Shown here piece by piece: positions 27,168-35,925 of a stretch of 64,000 nt of DNA. How positions within the stretch are numbered: the stretch's first letter is position 1; every line of letters begins with the position of its first letter. Under the pieces are notes generated by a model. The model saw only the letters and a list, made by a program, of their open reading frames with translations, was not told the origin of the DNA and ran no database searches. The stretch is from Ralstonia sp. UBA689 (GTDB taxonomy: Bacteria; Pseudomonadota; Gammaproteobacteria; Burkholderiales; Burkholderiaceae): positions 1-64,000 of the forward strand of contig NZ_DBMV01000046.1 in the NCBI RefSeq assembly GCF_002298975.1. The letters are read 5' to 3'. The position numbers and the translations under genes are program-made.

Positions 27168-27911
27168 ATGTCAGTCATTCTCGAAGTGAAGGACCTGCAC
27201 GTCCGTTACGGCAAGGTGGAAGCGCTGCACGGCGCCAACCTGAAGGTAGGCGCGGGCCAGATCGTCACTGTCATCGGGCCGAACGGTGCGGGCAAGTCGA
27301 CCATGCTGGGCGCCATCATGGGGGCGTTGCCAACCACGGGATCAGCCAATGGCGTGGTCTCGTACCTGGGCCACAACCTGACGGGGCTGCCGGTGGAGAA
27401 GCGCGTGGCGCGCGGCATGTGCCTGGTGCCGGAAAAGCGCGAGCTGTTCGCCACCATGAGCGTGGAAGACAACCTCGTGCTCGGCGCCTACCGCCGCAAG
27501 CGCGCCGGCGAGCGCAACTACCTGGATCAGATGGACGTGGTGTATGACCTCTTCCCGCGCCTGAAGGAGCGTCGCGCGCAGGAAGCGGGCACGCTCTCCG
27601 GTGGCGAACGCCAGATGCTGGCCGTGGGCCGCGCGCTGATGGCCAAGCCGCAATTGCTGATGCTGGACGAGCCGAGCCTCGGCCTCGCGCCGCTGATCGT
27701 CAAGGAGATCTTCCACATCATCAGCGACCTGCGCAGAACAGGCGTGGCGACGCTCCTGATCGAGCAGAATGCGCGCGCCGCCCTGCAAGTGGCCGACTAT
27801 GGCTACGTGCTGGAAACGGGCGACATGACGCTCGAAGGCCCTGCGGGGGAACTGGCCGTCAACCCGCGCGTGATCGAGACCTATCTGGGGCTCGCGAAGA
27901 AGGCGGCCTGA
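27168..27911 (+). CDS. Branched-chain-type ABC transporter ATPase (LivF-like)
   Basis: 247 residues. All ABC ATPase motifs are present: Walker A GPNGAGKST, the LivF-specific VPEKRELFATMSVEDNL segment, signature LSGGERQMLAVGRAL, Walker B LLMLDEPSLGLAP. It starts 11 bases after the fused livM-livG gene and is the last gene of the operon. It is convergent with the next gene, with only 19 bases between stops. Confidence 0.94.
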   Translation: MSVILEVKDLHVRYGKVEALHGANLKVGAGQIVTVIGPNGAGKSTMLGAIMGALPTTGSANGVVSYLGHNLTGLPVEKRVARGMCLVPEKRELFATMSVEDNLVLGAYRRKRAGERNYLDQMDVVYDLFPRLKERRAQEAGTLSGGERQMLAVGRALMAKPQLLMLDEPSLGLAPLIVKEIFHIISDLRRTGVATLLIEQNARAALQVADYGYVLETGDMTLEGPAGELAVNPRVIETYLGLAKKAA

Positions 27912-27930
27912 GGTTCGTCAGGCGCCACGA

Positions 27931-28239
27931 TCAATCGTCGTCGTCGTGACGATGGTGGTGATGATGTTCGCGCCATTCGCGTTCGCGCCAGCGTTGCTCG
28001 CGCCATTGCCGCTCACGCCAGTCTTCGTAGTAGCCGGGGGCAACCACCACCGGCTGCGGCTCGACGTACACGGGTTGCGGGGCGTAGACAGGGGGCGGTG
28101 CATACACCGGGGCGGGGGCGACATAGACCGGCGCGACCGGAATGCCAATGCCGACATCAACATTGACGCGAGCCAGCGCGGCTTGGGATGACAACGCCGC
28201 CATTGCGGCCAGCGCGCACAGCGCCACATTCTTCTGCAT
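27931..28239 (-). CDS. Exported Pro/Val/Tyr-rich protein with WRE repeats and His/Asp tail
   Basis: 102 residues. A signal peptide ends near ALA-R (residue 24). The mature part begins with a PVYVAPAPVYAPPPVY low-complexity stretch. Then four copies of a five-residue unit WRExx follow (about 72-91), and the protein ends in HHHHHRHDDDD. The His/Asp tail could bind divalent metals in the periplasm. Proteins of this style are common in Burkholderiaceae but uncharacterised. A promoter should lie between 28240 and 28343. Confidence 0.75.
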   Translation of the reverse strand: MQKNVALCALAAMAALSSQAALARVNVDVGIGIPVAPVYVAPAPVYAPPPVYAPQPVYVEPQPVVVAPGYYEDWRERQWREQRWREREWREHHHHHRHDDDD

Positions 28240-28343
28240 GGTGGAACTCCTCGACAGGGCTGCACTGTAGTCGAGTGGCGCGCGTGCAGTCTTGCAGAAG
28301 ATATACCGGTGTTACGAAATGTAACGATGCGAAATCCGAGAGG

Positions 28344-28853
28344 TCAGGGAAGCCTGCGTTCCATCAGTTCGGCGTCGTCACCGTAGATGGCGCGCAGCGT
28401 CTGCAATTGGCTGGGTTCGATGGCGGCGGGCTGATAGCCGAGGCGGCGCCAGAATGCATCGGCGCCTTGCACGGCCACCAGGCGAGATTGGCGCAGGCCC
28501 TGCGCCTGGGCAGCGGCACGAGCCATCGCGTAGAGCCGCTCACCAAGGCGCTGGCCACGGCCGGCTGGCGCAATGGCCATGTCGTGCACGAACCAGAGCA
28601 CGTCAGCCGCATCCGCGGCCGGCAGCGGCACGTGCAACTTGGGTGGCGCCCATGCGTGCCACGCATGCGAGAGCAGGTAGCCGACCACCTGGTGGCCGTT
28701 CAACGCAACCAGGCACATGGCCGGGCTGCGCGCCCAACGGCTGGCAAGCGCCTCGCCAGGTTCCAGGAACCCATCGCCATAGCACGCCTGCTGCACGGCC
28801 AGGATGCCGGGCAAGTCTCGGGCGGCGGCAGGGCGGATGACGAGTTCGGACAT
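28344..28853 (-). CDS. GNAT-family N-acetyltransferase
   Basis: 169 residues, a single GNAT domain. The acetyl-CoA binding loop is MAIAPAGRGQRLGERLYAMA near residue 95-115, and the C-terminal FWRRLGYQPAA segment is typical. The acceptor substrate is unknown. It stands alone between the exported His-rich protein and the divergent aminotransferase gene. Confidence 0.88.
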   Translation of the reverse strand: MSELVIRPAAARDLPGILAVQQACYGDGFLEPGEALASRWARSPAMCLVALNGHQVVGYLLSHAWHAWAPPKLHVPLPAADAADVLWFVHDMAIAPAGRGQRLGERLYAMARAAAQAQGLRQSRLVAVQGADAFWRRLGYQPAAIEPSQLQTLRAIYGDDAELMERRLP

Positions 28854-29029
28854 GGCTGGCGCAGTGGGCGGGAGGTGGCCGGAAAACCAGCGAGTCTACC
28901 GGACGCTCCCGGACCATCATGCCGTTTGCGCATAACCTGCCTGCAAATCGCTATTCGCGGTGCGGCGCACGTATCCTGTAGATTCGTTGGCAGGGCAGTC
29001 CCGCCCGGCTTGAATCTCTCCTCCCCAGC

Positions 29030-29911
29030 ATGTCCCGAATCGTCTTCCTGAACGGCCAATACGTGCCGGCCGCCGAGGCTACCGTCTCCATCATGGACCG
29101 TGGCTTTACCTTTGCCGATGGCATTTATGAAGTGACCGCCGTGGCGCGCGGCAAGCTTGTCGACAGTGATGCGCACCTCGCGCGCCTGACGCGCTCGCTG
29201 TCCGCCATCGACATCAAGAACCCGTACACCGAGGCCGAATGGACGCGCGTGTGCGAGGAGCTGGTGGCTCGCAACGGCCTGGAAGAAGGCGTGGTCTACA
29301 TGCAGGTCACGCGCGGCGTGGCCGAGCGCGACTTCGGTATTCCTGCCAGCATCACGCCGACGGCCGTGGCCTTTACCCAGGTCAAGACCATCGTCGACAG
29401 CCCGCTGGCGAAGAAAGGCGCAACCGTAGTGACGGTGCCCGACCTGCGCTGGAAGCGCTGCGACATCAAGAGCGTCGGCCTGCTGCCGCAGGTGATGGCC
29501 AAGCAGATGGCCGCCGCCGCCGGCGCCCATGAGGCCTGGATGACCGACGGCGACCGCGTGACCGAAGGCGCGTCGTCCACCGCCTTCATCATCACCGCAG
29601 ACAAGCGCCTGATCACGCGGCCGCTGTCCAATGCCGTGCTGCCTGGTATCACGCGCGTCTCGGTGCTGGCGCTGGCGCGTGAGCACGGCCTGACGCTGGA
29701 GGAGCGTGCCTTTACCGTGCAGGAAGCCCAGCGGGCGGCGGAGGCGTTCTATACGAGCGCGTCGACGTTCGTGATGCCGGTTGCCTCCATTGACGGCGTG
29801 AAGATCGGAAACGGCCAGCCCGGGGCGCTCACGCAGGCGCTGCGTGCGCTGTATCTGCGCTTCGCGGGCATCGCTACCGCCGAGATTGCCGAGCCCGCCA
29901 ATCAGATGTGA
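29030..29911 (+). CDS. dat: D-amino-acid aminotransferase
   Basis: 293 residues, class IV PLP enzyme. It interconverts D-alanine and D-glutamate through their 2-oxo acids. The signature segments are IMDRGFTFADGIYEVTAV, VYMQVTRGVAERDF, the catalytic lysine in RCDIKSVGLLPQVMAKQ (about residue 147) and the phosphate-binding EGASSTAFII. Members with the VYMQVTRG strand are usually D-amino-acid rather than branched-chain aminotransferases. It appears to be a single gene. Confidence 0.9.
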   Translation: MSRIVFLNGQYVPAAEATVSIMDRGFTFADGIYEVTAVARGKLVDSDAHLARLTRSLSAIDIKNPYTEAEWTRVCEELVARNGLEEGVVYMQVTRGVAERDFGIPASITPTAVAFTQVKTIVDSPLAKKGATVVTVPDLRWKRCDIKSVGLLPQVMAKQMAAAAGAHEAWMTDGDRVTEGASSTAFIITADKRLITRPLSNAVLPGITRVSVLALAREHGLTLEERAFTVQEAQRAAEAFYTSASTFVMPVASIDGVKIGNGQPGALTQALRALYLRFAGIATAEIAEPANQM

Positions 29912-29977
29912 CGAGAACGGCTGGGCTTGCACGGTAGAATCACCGGCTGAGTTTTTTGCAGCTAGGCGAGACATCCC

Positions 29978-30526
29978 ATGAAGACAGGAGGCTGGCGCCG
30001 GCAAGGCGCCATCGCGGCGACCGCCCTGGTCGTCGCGCAATGGGCCGCGATGCCCGTGTTCGCTCAAACCGTATCGCCGTCGGCGGCTGCGCCGGCGGTA
30101 TCTGTGGCCGCCGATGTGGTATCCATATCCGGGCAAGCCGGTGCTGATGCGCGCTGGCGCCGCTTCGTGGGCGCTACCGGCGTGGTGTCCTATGTTGATC
30201 GGCAATCGGTCAAGCCGCAGGTCGACGCCGGTGCTGGCACCAGCGACATGCCCACCGTGCACTTCCGGCTGCTGCGCAACGTCCTGCCCGATTTCACGAT
30301 CAAGACGTCGGACGGCCAGCCGATCCGCTCGTCGGTCAAGCAGGTGGTGCTTGACTGCGCGCGACGTACCTACACGGTGATTGCGCAGACGCTCTACCGC
30401 GCACGCAACGCCACCGGCAAACCGCTCTACCAGATTCATTACGGCGACGACGCGCAAAGCCGCTCGCTGCGCGAGGGCAGCGTGTTCGACTGGATCGCGG
30501 GCCGCTTCTGCACGGCAGGCCAGTAG
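29978..30526 (+). CDS. Exported protein resembling surface-adhesin protein E
   Basis: 182 residues with a signal peptide ending at VFAQ (about residue 30). The body (ARWRRFVGATGVVSYVDRQS, VLDCARRTYTVIAQTLYRA, GSVFDWIAGRFC) has the pattern of surface-adhesin-E-like proteins: a tryptophan-rich start, a YVD strand, a VDCA-like cysteine strand and a C-terminal cysteine that may pair with it. It is probably a periplasmic or outer-membrane protein. Function unknown. Confidence 0.7.
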   Translation: MKTGGWRRQGAIAATALVVAQWAAMPVFAQTVSPSAAAPAVSVAADVVSISGQAGADARWRRFVGATGVVSYVDRQSVKPQVDAGAGTSDMPTVHFRLLRNVLPDFTIKTSDGQPIRSSVKQVVLDCARRTYTVIAQTLYRARNATGKPLYQIHYGDDAQSRSLREGSVFDWIAGRFCTAGQ

Positions 30527-30568
30527 TGAGCCAGTAATGCAAGGCGGCACGCATGCCGCCTCGGCCCT

Positions 30569-30781
30569 TCAGATCGGCGCTTCTTCCTCTTTGTCGACAT
30601 CTTCGCGGCCCCGCGCGTAGGGCTGCCGCTCCTGTTCGAGCTCCGGATACCGGCGCGAAGCGAAGCCCATGGCGGCTTCATAAGACACGAACTGGTTCGA
30701 TTCCGCGGCCACGCCGTCGTTGACCAGAATCGCGTACCACTTCCCGTATAGCGGTCCGTACACCACGACCTTGCTTTTCAT
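30569..30781 (-). CDS. Small hypothetical protein
   Basis: 70 residues. A compact N-terminal half (KVVVYGPLYGKWYAILVNDG, EAAMGFASRRYPELE) looks like a small beta-alpha fold, followed by a charged tail. I do not recognise the family. The composition and the isolated position, convergent with the gene at 29978, suggest a real single gene. Confidence 0.6.
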   Translation of the reverse strand: MKSKVVVYGPLYGKWYAILVNDGVAAESNQFVSYEAAMGFASRRYPELEQERQPYARGREDVDKEEEAPI

Positions 30782-31068
30782 TGTCTCGTATCCCTGTCTT
30801 TTGTCTCGATGGCCGGGTGCCGCGGTTCGCGCGGCGTCGGCGTCTCGGGCTATCCGGCCGTCAGATCGTGACGCACCGCCAGCGGTGTTGCAGGCGGACG
30901 ATGATTGCAGCGAGATGCATGCACGTCAACGTTTGCGTTGGGCGCAATGTTCTAATACGAATCGTTGAAAATGTGCTTTGGCAGTTAAATTTTGCGAAAT
31001 TGACATTGGCGATGTGCGCTCTCTTAGGTTCTCGGGCGCGCTGCATGTCGCGTATGAGGCTACAGGCC
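30782..31068. other. Gene-free interval with AT-rich patch
   Basis: No gene recognised. The part from about 30945 to 31010 is clearly AT-richer than its surroundings and may be a promoter region or transferred DNA. It leads directly into the decayed aspartate 4-decarboxylase tail. Confidence 0.5.
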
Positions 31069-31258
31069 GGAGTGCTGTTTCGCCTGGCCAAGGAAAGCGG
31101 TGTGGTGCTGCTGCCGGGCAACGGCTTCGGCACGCTCAACCCGTCTGTGCGTGTGTCGCTGGCCAACCTGAACGAGCCGGACTACATCCGCATCGGCAGC
31201 AACGCTGCAGCGCCCGCTGGAGGAATAGGAATACCACCGGCGTTTGGTCGAGTGAGGC
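31069..31258 (+). pseudogene. Decayed C-terminus of aspartate 4-decarboxylase
   Basis: The translation LFRLAKESGVVLLPGNGFG, then VRVSLANLNEPDYIRIGS, matches the C-terminal end of the PLP-dependent aspartate 4-decarboxylase/aminotransferase family. The rest of the enzyme (over 450 residues including the PLP lysine) is absent. After IRIGS the coherent reading shifts frame (LQRPLEE, stop, EYHRRLVE), so even the tail is broken. It is a remnant of deletion plus frameshift decay. Family call is by eye. Confidence 0.7.
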
Positions 31259-31287
31259 GGCAAGTAACGCGTCAGCAGAATCAATGA

Positions 31288-32289
31288 TCAGGCCGGCACG
31301 CTCGTGCCGGCTACGCGGGCCTGCTGCAGCACGGCGGGTTCGTTGCCCGATTCCACATAGTCGGCAAAGCGGCGGATGCAATCCGCCACCCAGTCAGGGC
31401 GACGCAGCGGCAGCCAGTGGCCCGCGTCGATCTCGTGCCGCCAGTAGTGCGGCACCCACGCCTCGACGGCGCGCGTGACGGCTGGGCTCACGTAGTGGTC
31501 CCGCGTCGGCACGATCAACTGCACGGGCGCATGCGGTGCGCGCACCTGCGGGCGTGCCAACCGCTCACGGAAGTTCGCGCGATACATCTGCACGCCATTG
31601 CACGCGTCGCGCACTAGCGTTGGCCGCTGTCCTACGCCGCGGATGCCTTCCGTCTTGCGCAGCCACCACGGCCACGCGCGCGCCACCCACAATCGCCACG
31701 ACCATTCCGGCACCACCGGCAGGTGGAAATAACCCACGTACCAAGACTGCAGCCGCTGCTTCCACACGGCGCGCTTGGCCGCCCACGTGCCGGCATTGAG
31801 CTGCGCGCGCATCCAATGGCCGACGTGGTCCAGGCAAGGCCCCGAGATCGATGTGTACGACGCGATGCGCCCGCGCAGGCGGTCGGTGGTCACCGATTCC
31901 CAACTGTGGATGGAGCCCCAGTCGTGCCCGACCAGGTGGAAGCGTTCGCCAGGCAGCAGTGCATCGGCCACGGCGGCAAGGTCGTCGGCGAACAGGGGGA
32001 TGCGGTAGCCGGCGATATCGGCGGGGGCGTCCGACAGGCCCGCGCCGCGCGCGTCGAAAGTGAGGACGCGGCAATGGCGCGACAGCGCATCGCGCACGCC
32101 GTCCCACACCGAGCTGTCGTCCGGATAGCCGTGGACCAGGACGACGGCGGGGCGCTCACGGGCGCGGGCGTCCTTCGGGTCTTGAGGCTGGGTCAGGCGC
32201 GCGTGCAGTCGGATGCCGCCGGAATGCACCACATGAGATGACTGCGCGGCGCCATTTTTCGGGCGCTGGGAATCGGTGGGCGTGAGCAT
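31288..32289 (-). CDS. Alpha/beta hydrolase, epoxide hydrolase/dehalogenase type
   Basis: 333 residues from ATG 32289 (GGAGG 7 bases upstream); the longer frame to 32475 lacks a comparable start. The oxyanion segment is VLVHGYPDDSSVW, and the nucleophile elbow is GHDWGS, with Asp instead of Ser as in epoxide hydrolases and haloalkane dehalogenases. The acid is in VPTRDHYVSP and the histidine in DAGHWLPL. A cap domain with many Trp residues lies between. Substrate unknown. The promoter region is shared with the divergent cytochrome peroxidase gene. Confidence 0.88.
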   Translation of the reverse strand: MLTPTDSQRPKNGAAQSSHVVHSGGIRLHARLTQPQDPKDARARERPAVVLVHGYPDDSSVWDGVRDALSRHCRVLTFDARGAGLSDAPADIAGYRIPLFADDLAAVADALLPGERFHLVGHDWGSIHSWESVTTDRLRGRIASYTSISGPCLDHVGHWMRAQLNAGTWAAKRAVWKQRLQSWYVGYFHLPVVPEWSWRLWVARAWPWWLRKTEGIRGVGQRPTLVRDACNGVQMYRANFRERLARPQVRAPHAPVQLIVPTRDHYVSPAVTRAVEAWVPHYWRHEIDAGHWLPLRRPDWVADCIRRFADYVESGNEPAVLQQARVAGTSVPA

Positions 32290-32436
32290 CGGCGGACCTC
32301 CATGTCGATCAGATTGCGACATTGATCGATGGCATGGTGGAACCGGCATCACCGTTTGACAATGCGTGACTTTCCCAACGTTGCGTGTGCGCGTCGCAAC
32401 AAACTTCGTGCTTTCCTTGGAAAATCTCCATAGAAT

Positions 32437-32470
32437 GCGAACGCGAATTGTTCCTATTACTATTAATCGA
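32437..32470. promoter_or_regulatory. AT-rich promoter with possible Fur-like site
   Basis: The stretch reading GCGAATTGTTCCTATTAC continuing to TATTAATCG has the spaced ATT/AAT triplets and GCGAA start seen in some betaproteobacterial Fur sites. It lies about 70-100 bases upstream of the cytochrome peroxidase start. It is a loose match; a scored matrix would be needed to accept it. Confidence 0.35.
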
Positions 32471-32539
32471 ATCATTTAGGTTGGCCGCAGCGCCGCCGGC
32501 ATCAGGGAAATGCAAGAAAGAGAACATGGAGGAGACGGC

Positions 32540-33916
32540 GTGTGCGCCCGCCGAGTGGTGCGCGTGTCGTGGCACGCAATGTGGCTGGCAGCGTGCACAG
32601 CGGTCGTTGCGGCTTGCGGTGGCGGGGACGGTGGCAGCAGCAGTCAGTCGACGCCGTCCTCGGGGCTCTCGCCGATGGCGCAGGTCGGCAAGCAGATCTT
32701 CTTCGACCAGGCGTTCTCAGCCTCGGGCAAGCAGTCGTGCGCGTCATGTCACGATCCGGCGCGCGGGTTTACTGACCCGAACAACCTGGCCGTGTCGTTC
32801 GGCGGGCCGAATGGCGATCTGCCGGGTTTGCGCAACACGCCGTCGCTGAACTACGCGTCGTACACGCCCACCTTCCAGACCGACAACACCGGCAAGACCT
32901 TCGGCGGCTTCTTCCGCGATGGGCGCTCGCCGTCGTTGATGGATCAGGCACAGCAGCCGTTCACCAACGCGTTCGAGATGGCCAACGCCTCGGCCGACGA
33001 CGTGCTCAAGACGCTGCTGACGCGCCCGTACATCGACCAGTTCACTGCCGTCTTTACCAAGGCAGGCGTCCAGGACAGCACGACCGCCATGCAGAGCATC
33101 GGCCGCGCGCTGGCCGCCTACCAGTCCGAAGACCCGAGCTTCCACACCTTCGACAGCAAGTTCGACGCGTACCTGGCAGGCAAGGCAACGCTGTCCGATG
33201 CTGAAATGCGCGGCCTGTTGCTGTTCAACAACCCGACCAAGGGCAACTGCAACGCCTGCCATATCTCGACGGGCAAGGGCACGACGCCGGCGCTGTTTAC
33301 CGACTTCACCAACGACAACGTCGGCATCCCGCGCAACTGGAGCATTGCCGCCAACCAAGAAGGCACCACGCTGCCGTACGTGCCGAAGAACGGCCTGGCG
33401 CTGGGCGATCCGAACTACAGCTATTACGACATGGGCCTATGTGGCCCGCTGCGGACCGACTTCCGCGTGGGTGGCCAGACATGCGGCCGCTTCAAGGTGC
33501 CGACGCTGCGCAATATCGCGCTCACGCCGCCGTATTTCCACAACGGCGTGTTCCAGACGCTGGACCAGGTGGTGGCGTGGTACGTCACGCGCGATACCGA
33601 CCCTGGCCGTTGGTACGTCAAGGCCGATGGCACGCCCGACGTTCCGTACAACGACCTGCCGGTCGCCTTTGATGGCAACGTGAACGTGGCGGAGGTGCCG
33701 TACAACCCGGCCAAGGCGCCCTCGCTGACGAACCAGGAGATGAGCGACATCGTGCATTTCCTGTGCACGCTGACCGACGGGTTCGATCCGGCCAATCCTT
33801 CCGCTTACCGCGTGCCGGCGCAATGCGGCTCCACCGCCGCCAGCGTGGGTGCCGCACGCATCCAGACCGTCTCGGCCACTGGAGCCACAGGCGCCAAGAC
33901 GAGCAGCACCAAATAA
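32540..33916 (+). CDS. Diheme cytochrome c peroxidase (MauG/CcpA-like) lipoprotein
   Basis: 458 residues from GTG 32540, chosen over ATG 32510 because GGAGGAG lies 5 bases upstream and it gives a clean lipoprotein signal (RR, hydrophobic core, VVAAC). Two c-type heme sites, CASCH (about 65-69) and CNACH (about 237-241), and the family segments FFDQAFSASGKQSC, PGLRNTPSLNY, FFRDGRSPSLMDQAQQP and LRNIALTPPYFHNG are present. The family reduces peroxide or, in MauG, oxidises protein residues. It is the first gene of a five-gene operon with a porin, a flavoprotein, ApbE and a membrane protein. Confidence 0.92.
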   Translation: MCARRVVRVSWHAMWLAACTAVVAACGGGDGGSSSQSTPSSGLSPMAQVGKQIFFDQAFSASGKQSCASCHDPARGFTDPNNLAVSFGGPNGDLPGLRNTPSLNYASYTPTFQTDNTGKTFGGFFRDGRSPSLMDQAQQPFTNAFEMANASADDVLKTLLTRPYIDQFTAVFTKAGVQDSTTAMQSIGRALAAYQSEDPSFHTFDSKFDAYLAGKATLSDAEMRGLLLFNNPTKGNCNACHISTGKGTTPALFTDFTNDNVGIPRNWSIAANQEGTTLPYVPKNGLALGDPNYSYYDMGLCGPLRTDFRVGGQTCGRFKVPTLRNIALTPPYFHNGVFQTLDQVVAWYVTRDTDPGRWYVKADGTPDVPYNDLPVAFDGNVNVAEVPYNPAKAPSLTNQEMSDIVHFLCTLTDGFDPANPSAYRVPAQCGSTAASVGAARIQTVSATGATGAKTSSTK

Positions 33917-33945
33917 ACCATTCAAGACGCCAAGGGAGTCACATC

Positions 33946-35322
33946 ATGAAGCGAACCGCCTTGTCGGCTGCGGCCGTCATTGCGCTGATGGGCGCGGGCG
34001 CGGCCAATGCCGCCACCTCCGCGCAACTGGAGCAGAGGCTGGATGCGATGGCCGCGCAGATCGAAGCGCTCAAGGCCGAGCTGAAGGAAGTGAAGGCACA
34101 GAATGCGACGCTGGCCACGCAGCAGCAGACGCAGGCCAAGGCCCAGGAGCAGCAAACCGCGGCGTTGCAGGATGTGCAGCAGACCGTGCAGACCGCGCAG
34201 CTTGCCTCGACCAAGCCGTCGCCGCTGGACAACCTGACGCTGTGGGGTTACGGCGAAGCCAACTACAGCCGCCCAACCCGCCACTCCGAAGACACCAGGT
34301 TCGACCTCTCGCGCGCCGTGTTCGGCATCGGTTACCGCTTTAACGACAAGACGCGTTTCAACTCGGAATTCGAGGTCGAGCATGCAATTGCATCGTCGAC
34401 CGATTCGGGTGAATTCGAGGTCGAGCAGTTCTACATCGACCACAAGCTGACGGACAAGATCGGCCTGAACGCCGGTCTGTTCCTGATCCCGACGGGCTTC
34501 ATCAACCGCAATCACGAGCCGACCAACTACTACGGCGTGCATCGTAACTTTGTCGAAACGCTGATCATCCCGAGCACGTGGCGCGAGGGTGGCCTGTCGC
34601 TGTACGGCGATACCGATTTCGGTCTGAACTGGAACGTGGGCCTGACCACTGGCCTGGACCTGGCCAAGTGGAACTTCAACCCCGAGAACCCGCCATTCAG
34701 CTCCGCGCTGGAGATGCAGAACAACGGCGCCGGCCCGCTGCAGCAGACCCACCAGGAACTGGGGCTGGCAAATGCGAAGAACCTGTCGCAGTACGTGGCG
34801 CTCAACTACACCGGTATCTCGGGCCTGACGCTGGGCGGCTCGGTTTTCACGGGCAAGAGCAGTCGGTCGAGCACCGAAGCTGTGCTGCCTGAACAGCGCG
34901 CCACACTGTACGAAGCGCATGCCCGCTGGACGCCCGGCAAGTGGGATCTGTCCGCCCTGTATGCGCGCGGTTTGTTCAGCAATACCGCTGTCATCAACCA
35001 AGCGAACCCGGGGGCGGCCAATCCGATGCCAGCGGCGTTCTACGGCTGGTTCATGCAGGCGGCCTACAACGTGTGGCAGAAGGGTGACTACCGCTTTGCG
35101 CCGTTCGTTCGCTACGAGCGCTACAACATGGGCGAGAAATACGCGGGTCTGGCGCCGGGCTTTACGTTCCCCGCAGGCTGGCCGTCGCTGTCCGACACGG
35201 TCTACACCATCGGCGCGAACTTCTACCTGAACCCGAATGTGGTCTTCAAGGTCGATTACCAGCGCTTCAAGCAGAATCGCGATTTCTCGCGGGTGGACCT
35301 GGGCTTGGGCGTATCGTTCTAA
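33946..35322 (+). CDS. Outer-membrane porin with N-terminal coiled coil
   Basis: 458 residues: signal peptide to about residue 22 (AANA), a coiled coil from 25 to 85 (LEQRLDAMAAQIEALKAELKE), then a beta-barrel of the OprP/phosphate-porin type ending in the terminal Phe (LGVSF) needed for barrel assembly. The coiled coil probably trimerises the protein. Starts 29 bases after the cytochrome peroxidase gene, with AAGGGAG upstream. Its place in a redox operon suggests passage of the substrate of that system, or holding redox partners at the outer membrane. Confidence 0.88.
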   Translation: MKRTALSAAAVIALMGAGAANAATSAQLEQRLDAMAAQIEALKAELKEVKAQNATLATQQQTQAKAQEQQTAALQDVQQTVQTAQLASTKPSPLDNLTLWGYGEANYSRPTRHSEDTRFDLSRAVFGIGYRFNDKTRFNSEFEVEHAIASSTDSGEFEVEQFYIDHKLTDKIGLNAGLFLIPTGFINRNHEPTNYYGVHRNFVETLIIPSTWREGGLSLYGDTDFGLNWNVGLTTGLDLAKWNFNPENPPFSSALEMQNNGAGPLQQTHQELGLANAKNLSQYVALNYTGISGLTLGGSVFTGKSSRSSTEAVLPEQRATLYEAHARWTPGKWDLSALYARGLFSNTAVINQANPGAANPMPAAFYGWFMQAAYNVWQKGDYRFAPFVRYERYNMGEKYAGLAPGFTFPAGWPSLSDTVYTIGANFYLNPNVVFKVDYQRFKQNRDFSRVDLGLGVSF

Positions 35323-35359
35323 GTGGCGTCAATCCGAAGAACCGAAGGAGGTGCAAGCC

Positions 35360-35920
35360 ATGCGTTACCAGCCAGTGCCCATTGTTCTCGTGTGTGCCGC
35401 CGCCATTGGCGCGCCGGGAATCGTCGTCACGAAGGCCTTTGCGGCGGACTACATGTCCGCTGCCGAGGCTCAGAAGTCGATGTTTCCCCACGCCACCAGC
35501 TTCGAGCCGGTGCCGCTCGCGCTGTCGGCCGATCAGCTCAGGCAGTTGGCTGACCGCGCCGGCGGGCAGGCCAAGCCCGGTGCCTGGCGTGCGTGGCAAG
35601 CCAGGCAGGGCGATAAGGCGATCGGCTACGTCGTCACCGACGCCGTCATCGGCAAGTTCGAGCTGATCAACTACGCCGTGGGCCTGAACCCGGCGGGCGA
35701 GATTACCGGCGTCGAGATCCTTACGTACCGTGAGAGCCACGGCTACGAAGTTCGCAACAAGCCGTGGCGCACGCAGTTCTTGGGCAAGTCGGCCAAGTCG
35801 GCGCTGCGCATTGGCGACGACATCAACAACATCAGCGGAGCGACGCTGTCGTGCACGCACCTGACCGACGGCATCCGACGCATCGCGGTGATGGCGCAAC
35901 TGGCGCTCGTCAAGAGCTGA
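35360..35920 (+). CDS. Exported FMN-binding protein, flavinylation substrate
   Basis: 186 residues with a Sec signal peptide (cleavage near AFAAD, residue 29). The FMN_bind domain (PF04205) carries the flavinylation motif NISGATLSC; by family knowledge the Thr (about 162) is covalently linked to FMN by ApbE. The segment ITGVEILTYRESHGYEV is the domain's central strand. The start is set by GAAGGAGG upstream. The ApbE gene follows after 5 bases. It should act as a periplasmic one- or two-electron carrier. Confidence 0.92.
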   Translation: MRYQPVPIVLVCAAAIGAPGIVVTKAFAADYMSAAEAQKSMFPHATSFEPVPLALSADQLRQLADRAGGQAKPGAWRAWQARQGDKAIGYVVTDAVIGKFELINYAVGLNPAGEITGVEILTYRESHGYEVRNKPWRTQFLGKSAKSALRIGDDINNISGATLSCTHLTDGIRRIAVMAQLALVKS

Positions 35921-35925
35921 GGCGA

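Noticed and set aside
28700..30550. 616-residue minus-strand frame
   Set aside because: Shadow of the D-amino-acid aminotransferase and adhesin-E-like genes on the other strand.
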